Positions 49,901 to 61,900 of a stretch of DNA of 64,000 bases are shown here, piece by piece (within the stretch, counting starts at the first letter, position 1; each line of letters starts with the position of its first letter). A program made the position numbers and the translations under genes. The notes under the pieces are model-generated. The model did no database searches. It worked only from the letters and a program-made list of their open reading frames with translations, and had not been told where the DNA came from. The stretch is from Flocculibacter collagenilyticus. Lineage in GTDB: Bacteria; Pseudomonadota; Gammaproteobacteria; Enterobacterales; Alteromonadaceae. The stretch is from assembly GCF_016469335.1 (NCBI RefSeq), contig NZ_CP059888.1, forward strand, positions 1,798,001 to 1,862,000, read 5' to 3'.

Positions 49901-52900
49901 AAATTGGGCCAAAAAACCCATGAAGTTAATGCAGAAGGATACGTTAGTGAGTGGCAATACAATGCGCAAGGCCAAGTAACAGATTACATAGAATATGCAA
50001 AAGCAGTAGATAGCATTGACTTAGACATTGCACCAACGCCAGAGCAGCCAACAAGTAAAGATGGCAAGAACCGTGTGTGGAGCTACGAATATGATGGCCT
50101 AGGGCGTAAAACAAAAGAAACACAGCATGCGCTAGTGTTTTTCATTCATGACAATACAGATTTTGAAAAAGCAACACGGATCAAGGAATCCGAATATACA
50201 GAAGCTACACTAGAAACACGCTATGACAAGGTTGGCAATGTAACTGCAACAATAGCGAATGAATACGTTGAAGTTAACACAGAATATGATGCATTAGGCC
50301 GTGTACGTGAAGTAACACAGCCAAGCACCAACGTAGTAAAAAACGTTGAAGACTTAAAGCAAGGTTGGGACAACGCCACTAATCGTACAGCGTTACGTAC
50401 ACAATATCATTATGACGCTTTTGGTAATGCCGTTAGCATTCTTTCAGGTACTGCAGTGGATGCTAAAGGACAGCTGTTAACACAGGGGGATACCCGTGTT
50501 ATTCAGCAGCGTTTTAATGCTCGAGACCTAATGGTTAGCTCGACAGATGCTGAAGGCGCAACCACAACCTATACCTATAATCATGCAGGAAAGATTATTA
50601 GTCAGTCAACGGCCTTTGAAGGACAGGTTAGTCCGTACACATATTCATTACAGGAGATTAAGGAAAGGAAAGACGGAGACGACTATGGAAATGGTCGCGA
50701 AACTGAAGTAGAGGGGAGTGCTCCACAGTGGCTAACCTTAAATAAAGAAACTGGTCATCTTCAAGGTACGCCAACGAGAACAGGACTATTACGTTTAGTA
50801 CTAAAAGTTACAAACGAGCACGAAGAAGTGGTTTACGACACTGATTATGCAGTGAACGTAGAAAAAGGTAAACCTATCAATATCGTGCCTGATGGAGTAT
50901 GGCGATTTGCGCCTCCAACGTCAGAAAATCATCATGCGGTTACCAACTACCAATACGATGCTTTAGGGCAACAAGTCGCTACTACGCACATTTTACAAGA
51001 AGGTGAAAATAAACAAACCGTAGAGCGCCATCAAGCAGTGCAATATAACGCATTTGGTGAAATTGCCTTTAAGGGCGATCCAAATGACCCGCTATTTGTA
51101 AGTAGCCAAAGTCAACCTCTACAAGAGCGTTATCGATACAATAATGCAGGCCAACTAATTAGTAGCAATGCAGGTGATGGTGTCGAGAAAACGTACTTGT
51201 ATGACCTAGCGGGCAATTTAGTGTATCAGTACCGCCCTGGCAAAGGGGATACGCTAACAGAGTACGACAAATTAGGACGTGCACTAGGGCAGTACGGGGC
51301 ATCTTTCCTTGTAAAAGGAATAGAGAGCCGCCCTGTGATAACACAACAGTTTGACCGCTGGGGTAACACTATTCGCTTTACTGATGCTCAGCTAAATACC
51401 ACGCATTATGAATACAACCACGCAGACAGATTAGTTAAAGAAACACGTCCGTTAGTCCAAGTGATGGATGAAGACGGCACAATCGGATTAGAACGACCAA
51501 CATTTACCAATTATTACGATAGACGCGGTAACTTAATAGGCCGATTAGATGCTAATGGGCATAAAGCACTAGGAAAGGACAGTATCTATGGCAATACTGA
51601 GCTAAATTTCCGTTTAATGGAGTACAATGCTCTTGGCAAACAAAGCAAGATAAAAGATGAAGTTGGGAATATTACTGAACTTGCCTACAATGCCTTCGGT
51701 GAACAAGTTGCTACTAAAGATGCACTAGGTTACATCACTACTCAAAAACGAGATAAACGCGGCGCCGTTATTGAAACGGGTGATATACGCTTAAACGATC
51801 AAGGCCAAATAGATTATCAGCATTTATCACAGTTTGAGTATAACGACTTAGGGCACAAAACGTTACAACGCAATGCACTAGGGCATGAATACCTATATAG
51901 CTATGATACGCAAGGGCAAATGACCTACTCTCGTACTACTCAAGGGGTTACCATGTCATATGAATATGACAGACAAGGTAACCGAGTACTAGAAAGCTAT
52001 GACTTACTAGCAGCGAGTTCTCATGGTGATACACACCGCAATGTATGGACATATAACTACTTCGGACAGCTTCAAACTCTAAATGATTTAGGTGGCAATG
52101 TAACTACCTATCAGTATGTCAACGGCCAAGTTGAGACGCTTAAGCGTGACTTAAATAGAACAAATCAAGCCGTAGACCAAACGGTAACATACAGTTACTA
52201 CGACAATGGCCTAGTAAAAAGTATTCATGATGACGATAGTGGCGCCACTACACACTTTGAGTATGATATAAATGGCCGTGAAAGTGTGGTAGAGCGCATT
52301 ACCACTAATGCGTTAAGTGCCCAAACACATGAAAAAACCCATAGTTTTTATGACAGTAACGGTCGAGTGACCCGTGTTATTGTTACCCAAGGTGTTAGCA
52401 ACAAAGTACTATCAGCGATTGATTATACCTACGATGCAATGGGTAACCGCCGCAGCATGAAGGTCATCAATGGTTATACGGGCAGTGCAGAACTTCAAGA
52501 ACCGAACCGACCGGGGCTTAATCCGGAATTTGAAGGGCTTTTATACCGTTCTGCCTTAGCAGGCACGGCATATGAATATGAAATTGGGCTAGCAAAGGAT
52601 GTGTTCTATTACGAAGGTGAAGAAGGTGAAACCCTAACCTACGAAATAGTAGACTATGTTGATCCAGTAACTGGTGAAACACATACCGCACCTAATTGGA
52701 TAACGCTAGACAAACAAGCACTGAACGAAACACCTCCGCGTTTGGTTATCCGTTCAAACCGTGTAACAACTAATGAAGGCCAATATCAATTTAGTATTCG
52801 CGCGTCGGTAAAAGATGGGGATACAGATCAATTTGTATTACTACCTGTTCTACTGCCTGTACTAGATAATGCTAAGCCATATTTACAGCATGGTAAAACA

Positions 52901-55900
52901 CTGGCGTTTAACGACTTTGTATTAGGCCGTGAATACAACGAAACACTAAGCAACTTACGTCAACTAATATTTGATCCAGAAAGAAAGCCATTAACCTTTA
53001 GTGTAGATTGGGCTGACAGCTACAGCGAAGCAGAAAAAGAAGAGTTAAACGCACTATTTAGCATTGACGACAGCCGCTTAAACCATGGCTCAGGCGAGCT
53101 TCGCTTATTTACAACGAATAACGCAGTCGTGCCAGAGTCTTTCTTAGGCAAGAGCATCTCGCTAACACTTGTAGCGTCAGATGGGGTAATGCACAACAAA
53201 TTTAATGTCACGGCAGCTGGACCCGCATTCAAAGTGTCATTACCTGAAAAACTAGAGTTAAAGCAACGAGAAGATTTTGACATTAACCTTCAAGACTATA
53301 TTGAAGGCAATGCTGCACAAGCAGTATTCAAAATAGAAGATTTATCAGGTAAACCTGAAGTACTAAGTTTAACGGGCCAACCAGTTCCAAGTATATTAAA
53401 AGTTGATAGCGAAAAGGTAATAGAAAACACTGACCGAAGAGTTAAAGTTACTGTTTATCAAGAAAATGCGCTAGGCGAACTTAAAGCAGTTTCAGAGTCA
53501 ACATTAACAATTACAATTGATGCTAAACCACAACTGCCATCTGAAGCAGCAATAGCTAAGCATTTATCCAATTTAAGCATAAAAGCTGTTGGTAAAGGTA
53601 GCTTCACACTGCCAGCATTTAGCGACGTAAATGGTGATGCACTGATTTATGACATTCAGGTGGTAACTGAGAATACTGGACTTACGTTCACAGTAGGCGC
53701 CTACGATGCAAGCAATAACACGTACACCGTTACTTATGAAAACACCAATCAGCTATCGTTAAACGAAGGGCAAATACGAATTATTGCTAAGCAAAAGCAT
53801 GATACGAGTATGCAAAGTGAAGCGTTAAATGTTGGCTTTACACTGTCAAATGCCGATCACCCTCCGTATTTTAATAAATCGTTTACTTGGCCTAAAGCAT
53901 ATAGAAATGTAACACAAGAATTTAGCTTCAGAATTCCTCAAGACACTTTTGTGGATGCAGAAGACAGCACCTCTGTAACCTATCAATTATCATACTTTGG
54001 TCAAATAGAAATAGAAGGCGAAGAATCGCCTATAACTGGTGGGCAGGGTGGAGATCCGATCACTTTAAACCCAGGAAATGGAGCAGATAACGGGGAAGGT
54101 GAAAGGCAGCCAATTTATATACCGGGCTGGACTGAAGATTTTGGGAGTCACTCTTGGCTGAGCTTTTCTAACGGCATTTTATCGGGAACCCCGAAATCAA
54201 CCTCTGAAACAGAGACATTTAGGTTAGTTGCAATAGATAGCAAGGGCAATAAGAGTGAGTCGTATGAGTTTGAACTCAAAGTTTTAAATAATAGAGAGCC
54301 GTGGGGTGATATCTCCATGGACTCAGTGATTGACGAAGGGCTTGAAAATAAAAAGATAAACCTGAAAGGAACAATGTCTGATGATGAGGCATTAACATTC
54401 GAGAACCTTAGAATATATAAGCGAGGGCCTGATAAGAAAGTACCGATTTCTCCAACACCTCCACCAATAGAAGATCGAGCTGTTAGTGCAGTTTCGAACA
54501 CACCAGACAGGGGGGCAGGTGCACACAAATTGGTAAAAACGTGGATACCACAAGAAGATCCAGCACCAGTAGTTGGTGTTCTTAATGCGGACGGAATGCT
54601 ATCGATTACAACCAATTATGAAAGTGCAGACGAATATAAAATAAAGGTTGATATAACTGATGGTGACTTAACTGTAACTAGAGAGGCTGAATTTATTGTA
54701 GAGGATAAAAACGCCCCTCCGATGCTTAAGGCTGATGGTGTTTACGGTGATATTGAAATTATAGACGGTACTATTGTTAAAGAAGTTACGAAGGGTGACT
54801 CAGTAGATATTGATGTACTCACTTTATTTGAGGATTTGGATGGTGAGGACAGTTTATTAGAATTGGCTGCAGTTTCAGCAGATTCTCTTTGGCTAAAAGC
54901 GAATTTAACGGATGGAACTTTATCTGGTGATACAAGCGCTTTAGTCCCAAGAACTTATACAAAATTTGTAACAATCTCTGATGGATTTAACATTACCACT
55001 ACATCAGTCAATATCGTTGTCAATGAAAAAATAAATAATAAGCCTGAGGGTGATATTAAGATGGAGGACATTGATGAAGGTACAGATGGCACCTTTGATA
55101 TCACTCACACAATGACAGATAAGGATGGTGATAGTTTAACTTATAAAAATGCTGTTTTAGAAATGGAAATAGAGATTGGCGGCATTGAAGGTGGCGGGCA
55201 AAATGGTGAGGTTGAAAAAGGCTTGCACCCAGAAGATGGCGGAGATAATGGTAATACTTCGAGAAAAATCTGGGTGCCAGTTCTATCCGATAATATTAGC
55301 TACAGCTTATCAACAGATGGTCAATTGACCATTGATTCAAACTATAATAGTGCAGGTAGATATAAGTTAACAGTAGATATAGATGATGGCAAATCACCAG
55401 CTATTACTAGGCATACAGAGTTTAATATTCAAGAAAAAAATGCAGCGCCTATTTTACGTCCAGATGGATTTAGTCGTCAGGGTGCAGAGGTAAGAGACGG
55501 TGCGATATACCTTAAAGTTGAAGAAGGCAGTGTTGGGCGTCTGGGGATCACTCAATTTTTCACTGACCCTGATGGGGATGATTCAAAACTAAAATATACT
55601 TTGTCTTCAAGCGTACCGAGCTGGATAGAAGTACATCATGCAGATGACTTTATTCGCTATGACACAAAGGGCGTTACACAAAAGCATAACTTCATGTATG
55701 TTAGGGTGCTTGACGAAAAAGGTGTGAAACATATTGTGAGGGTAAATATTGAGGTTACCCGACCAGCAAATTATAAGCCTGAGGGTGATATTAAGATGGA
55801 GGACATTGATGAAGGTACAGATGGCACCTTTGATATCACTCACACAATGACAGATAAGGATGGTGATAGTTTAACTTATAAAAATGCTGTTTTAGAAATG

Positions 55901-58900
55901 GAAATAGAGATTGGCGGCATTGAAGGTGGCGGGCAAAATGGTGAGGTTGAAAAAGGCTTGCACCCAGAAGATGGCGGAGATAATGGTAATACTTCGAGAA
56001 AAATCTGGGTGCCAGTTCTATCCGATAATATTAGCTACAGCTTATCAACAGATGGTCAATTGACCATTGATTCAAACTATAATAGTGCAGGTAGATATAA
56101 GTTAACAGTAGATATAGATGATGGCAAATCACCAGCTATTACTAGGCATACAGAGTTTAATATTCAAGAAAAAAATGCAGCGCCTATTTTACGTCCAGAT
56201 GGATTTAGTCGTCAGGGTGCAGAGGTAAGAGGCGGTGCGATATACCTTAAAGTTGAAGAAGGCAGTGTTGGGCGTCTGGGGATCACTCAATTTTTCACTG
56301 ACCCTGATGGGGATGATTCAAAACTAAAATATACTTTGTCTTCAAGCGTACCGAGCTGGATAGAAGTACATCATGCAGATGACTTTATTCGCTATGACAC
56401 AAAGGGCGTTACACAAAAGCATAACTTCATGTATGTTAGGGTGCTTGACGAAAAAGGTGTGAAACATATTGTGAGGGTAAATATTGAGGTTACCCGACCA
56501 GCAAATTATAAGCCTGAGGGTGATATTAAGATGGAGGACATTGATGAAGGTACAGATGACACCTTTGATATCACTCACACAATGACAGATAAGGATGGTG
56601 ATAGTTTAACTTATAAAAATGCTGTTTTAGAAATGGAAATAGAGATTGGCGGCATTGAAGGTGGCGGGCAAAATGGTGAGGTTGAAAAAGGCTTGCACCC
56701 AGAAGATGGCGGAGATAATGGTAATACTTCGAGAAAAATCTGGGTGCCAGTTCTATCCGATAATATTAGCTACAGCTTATCAACAGATGGTCAATTGACC
56801 ATTGATTCAAACTATAATAGTGCAGGTAGATATAAGTTAACAGTAGATATAGATGATGGCAAATCACCAGCTATTACTAGGCATACAGAGTTTAATATTC
56901 AAGAAAAAAATGCAGCGCCTATTTTACGTCCAGATGGATTTAGTCGTCAGGGTGCAGAGGTAAGAGACGGTGCGATATACCTTAAAGTTGAAGAAGGCAG
57001 TGTTGGGCGTCTGGGGATCACTCAATTTTTCACTGACCCTGATGGGGATGATTCAAAACTAAAATATACTTTGTCTTCAAGCGTACCGAGCTGGATAGAA
57101 GTACATCATGCAGATGACTTTATTCGCTATGACACAAAGGGCGTTACACAAAAGCATAACTTCATGTATGTTAGGGTGCTTGACGAAAAAGGTGTGAAAC
57201 ATATTGTGAGGGTAAATATTGAGGTTACCCGACCAGCAAATTATAAGCCTGAGGGTGATATCAAGATGCCAGATATTAACGAGGGTTTATCCAACTATAA
57301 AGTTGATATCACGCATACAATGACAGATAAGGATGGCGATGACATAATATTTTCTGATGCAGAAGTACAGAAATATAGAATTGTTGGTTTTGAAACAGTA
57401 GATGGAAAGGCTAATAATCGTGTAGAGCCAGAAGTCGGGCCGCCGATTTATGATTGGGTTGAAACGAATATTCCTGTTTCTATTTCTTCGTCAGGAATGC
57501 TAACAATATCTACAGGATATAGTCACGCGGGAGATTACAGGCTTAAGGTTTCTGTAAATGATGGTTCTGGGGTGTTACATAAATACGATCATTTTAAAGT
57601 GTATAACAGAACGAAGCCTGTTCCAGTTAATGAACCACCAAAGTCTAAAGGGAACTATGGAAGTAAGGTAGTTAAAGTCGGCTCTTCACCATCATTTGGT
57701 AGCATGAAATCAATGTTTAGTGATGATAAGGGCGTGATCAACCTTACGATGTCAGGCTCAGCCACGAGTTTTGTAACCTATAATAAAGCTTCAGATACGA
57801 TTACTGTTAAGCCTCAGAGTGCGCATGCTGGTAGATCTTATACATTAACAATGATTGCATCTGATGGGGTTAATTCGAAAACTGCAAATGCATCTATGAC
57901 AATTACTGTTCCAGCATTACCAGCCCCACCACCACCAGTTAATGAACCACCAAAGTCTAAAGGGAACTATGGAAGTAAGGTAGTTAAAGTCGGCTCTTCA
58001 CCATCATTTGGTAACATGAAATCAATGTTTAGTGATGATAAGGGCGTGATCAACCTTACGATGTCAGGCTCAGCCACGAGTTTTGTAACCTTTAATAAAG
58101 CTTCAGATACGATTACTGTTAGCCCTAAGAGCAAACATGCAGGTAAATCCTATACGTTAGTAATGACGGCATCTGATGGGGTTAATTCGAAAACTGCAAA
58201 TGCATCCATGACGATTACTGTGCCAGCGTTACCTAAACCTCCTAAACCTCCAGTAAAAAATGATCCACCTCGGACGAAAGGAGATTATGGCAGTAGGACA
58301 GTAAAAGTTGGTGCTTCACAATCAGTGGGTAGCATGAAATCAATGTTTAGTGATGATAAAGGCGTGATCAACCTTACGATGTCAGGCTCAGCTAAGAGTT
58401 TTGTAATTTATAATGCAGCTTCAGATACGATCACTATTAAACCTAAGAGTACGCATGCTGGTAAATCTTACAAATTAACTATGACTGCATCTGATGGGGT
58501 TAATCCAGAGCGACCGACTGCATCAATGATTATCACTGTACCTGCTTTGAATAGAGCTCCATATATTAAGAAGTCAGCGCCTAGCGTCATTACGGTGCCA
58601 TACTCAACAGCCGGTAGCATTAATTTAACGGAGTATTTTGATGATTATGACTCAGCTGATAGAGGAAAATTAACCTTCGTAAAAACAGACGGAAATGCCC
58701 CTATACATATTGACAACAATACTGGTAGAGCAAGATATATTAATACTTTAGAAATGGGTAAAAGCTTGTATGCAACATTTAAAGCTAAAGATGACGATGG
58801 TGAGTATTCTCAATCGCTAACTTTCTACTTTAACTTTAAAAAAGACCCGAATTACGGTGGCGGGGGTGGAGATTTTCCGAGAGATAGGCGCTTCAAGTCA

Positions 58901-61900
58901 GCAATGATGTTTTCTGAAGCCCCAGCAATGAGCATGATGGCGAGTGCGCCTGTTGTTACAGAAACCGTAATACAAGGTAGTACGTCAACAGATAATTACA
59001 CCTACCAGCTGGGTGATGGCCATGTTGTGATAAATGATGAAGATGGCACTGACACCCTCACATTTGGTCCGGGTATCACTGAAGACAACATTACCGTAGT
59101 AGCGGATGAGGCAGGATTGCACTTCAACATGCCAGATGGTGGTCGTTTGACCTTTACCAATTGGGTTAATGATAAATATGTTGCGCTAGAGTCAGTGAAG
59201 TTTGATGATGGCTCTCACTGGAATCGACGCGAGTTGGGCCGCAATTTAAAAGTTACAGGTACCGAGCAGTCAGATAATTGGTCTTATAACAACATATATA
59301 ATGAGCTTGGCCATGAGGGCGGCTTAGGTGATGATGTGATAGGCGGTGGATTATTTAACGACCGTTACTATTACAATTTAGGTGATGGTAACGACATTAT
59401 TCGCGACGCAGGTGGTATCGACACGCTGTACTTGGGTGAAGGTATATTGCCTGATAATGTGAGCTTAACTGCGGATGCAGAGCATTTGTACATCCAGCTA
59501 CCAGACGGTGCAGTGATAACCTTTGAGAACTGGTTTGATGGTAATCGCATTACATTAGAAGGTTTACAATTTGGTGATGGCACCTACTGGAATCACCGCG
59601 CAATTGGGCGCCAACTCCAACGGGTGGGCACAGACGAAAACGATAATTGGCATTACGGTGACGCCAAAACCGAACTTGGCCACCGTGGTGGAAAAGGCGA
59701 TGACGTCATAACAGGCGGCATGTTTGATGACCGCTATTACTATGAGCTTGGTGACGGCAACGACATTATTAACGATACCAACGGTTATGACACCATCCAC
59801 TTTGGTAAAGGTATTACACCAGATAGCCTACGCGTATATGCTAAATCCGGTATGGCAGGTGACATGTATGTTGAATTACCGAATGGTCACGTTATTACCA
59901 TCCAAGACTGGTTTGTAGACGGCAACAGTGAAATTCGTATTGAGAACTTCGCATTTGCTGATGGCACCACGTGGAGTCGTCACGATATTGGTCAACACTT
60001 TGTAATTGAAGGGACTGACGGTGATGACGAGTTGAATGTGCGTGAAGGTGGCCGTGTTGTAAACAGTTACTTAGGGCACCGAGGAAAACTGGGTAACGAC
60101 ACCATTCAAGGTGGCCACTACGCCGACCGTTACTACTATGCAAAATGGGACGGCAACGACACCATTTTAGACCACGGTACAGGCAACGCGATTTACTTTG
60201 AAGACATACAAGCAGATGAGTTAGCTTATTACCAAGATGGCAACGACGCAGTGCTGTTTATTCGCACCACCAACAACACCATGCGAGTAAAAGACTGGTT
60301 TGCGGATAACAAACACCGCATGGACTTCTTGTATTTTGCTGATGGCAGCCGAGTACGAGGAGCAGACTTAGCAAGCTCATTTACTGCCTTACCAGACAAC
60401 TTTGCACCATCGGCTCGCCCGTTAGCTGATATGGTGACCGCGACCGATAAAATAATGTCGTATCCTGTTGCAGGGCATTTTGATGATGCCAACGGTGATG
60501 CACTCACCTTAAGCGCTCAAGTGCTTGTAGGCAGTGATGAAACGGGCTGGACAGGCGCACCGCTGCCGGATGGTTTAAGCTTTAATGCTGAAACAGGTAC
60601 TTTCCAAGGGCAAGTAACGACGCCAGGCACGTATATGATAGCCGTGAGTGCCGATGACGGACAGGCAGTGACGATGCAGCGCTTTACTCTGACGGTAAAC
60701 GAAGCAAATGTTGCACCAGTGTACCAAGGTGAATCACAAGTTACGGTCACGGCTGGCGAATTTATTAGCGTACCGGTGACCTTTACGGATAAAAACGGCG
60801 ACACATTAACGTACCAACACAGTACGTTACCAGCTTGGTTGCATCATGATGCAGATAACCAAACGTTATCAGGCATGGTGCCACTGGATGCCACGGGCAC
60901 GCACAATATTACCTTAACCGCCACAGACCCAGCAGGGTTAGTAGCTAATGCCACAGTGCAATTGACCATAGCAGCGGCCAAAGCGCGCACAATTGCAAGC
61001 GTGCCGCTGGCGCATCAACAGATGCATTATGGCAGTGTTCAACATATCGAAATAGCGTCGCACTTTACTCAACCTGATGGGATTCAGCGTGAAAGACTTA
61101 GCTATGATGTATCACTGCAACAAGCAGACGGTAGCTACCAGCCACTTTCAAGCAAGGATTGGTTACAGTGGCAAGATGGTCAATTATACAGTGCACCACC
61201 TCAAGCAGCTGTAGGCGTACACTATGTACGTATTACTGCCACTGATAGTAGCGGCGAACAGCAGCAAGGTGAATTCCGCTTAACAGTAACAGGCCCTCAA
61301 GCCAAAGATGCTGGCGTCATTGAAACCGTTAAAGCCGAGCCGATATCCATCGACGTTCGCCAATACTTCAGTGGCCTTAACGCCAACGCCAAATATGGTG
61401 TAAGAGTCAGTTTAGCTACTGAAGAAGCAACACCTGCGCCTTCACCTTCACCTGCTGAGATTAATCTGGCGGCAGTGCCAATGACAATGATGGCCAGCCC
61501 AGCGCCAATGACAATGATGAGCAGTCCATCAGTTAGCACTAGTACCGCTGACGATGCCCCCGAAGTAGTGATACCAGAGAGTTTAAAACACTGGTTAACG
61601 TTTAACACAGAAACCGGCATATTAAGTGGTAAGCCACCAGAAGACTTCCTAGACCGATTACGCGTGACCTTTTTAGCGGAAACAGAAGAAAATACCGTGC
61701 TGGAATCACACGGTGAAATCATGGTGGATGAGCGCGCGACAGAAACCACCTACTGGTTTAGCTATGACGCCGCCAACCGCGTAGTCATTGACGGCGGTAA
61801 TAGGGAGTCTGATGGCACAATTGGTATCAGCCAACACGGCCAATACTTCGAGTATGACGCAGTAGGGCGTGCTAATTTTATTATCAACAATAAAGGGTTA

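Larger units (their letters stand above)
52530..58860 (+). other. Cadherin/Ig-like module array of the giant protein
   Basis: About 2,100 residues of beta-sandwich modules of the dystroglycan-cadherin/He_PIG kind, recognised by DxDGDxLTY-type calcium-site motifs (DKDGDSLTY, DPDGDDSKLKY, DVNGDALIY), PxWL/I strands and ASDG linkers. It contains a divergent ancestral copy (from about 54290), the 735-bp triplication, a divergent fourth half-unit (57246-57620) and the three ~104-residue repeats. It is probably a calcium-stiffened stalk between YD segments. Confidence 0.8.

Noticed and set aside
55607-56578. Two almost identical minus-strand frames of 78 codons (55607-55843, 56342-56578)
   Set aside because: They are antisense shadows duplicated by the 735-bp tandem repeat, not a paralogous gene pair.
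55041-58556. Regular repeats considered as a CRISPR array or satellite
   Set aside because: Units are 735 or 312-315 bp, contiguous without spacers, and encode in-frame protein modules, so they are coding tandem repeats.
59564-60804. Several minus-strand frames of 70-95 codons opposite the HCBP/Ig region
   Set aside because: Shadows of the long coding frame, mutually overlapping and without start-site signals.
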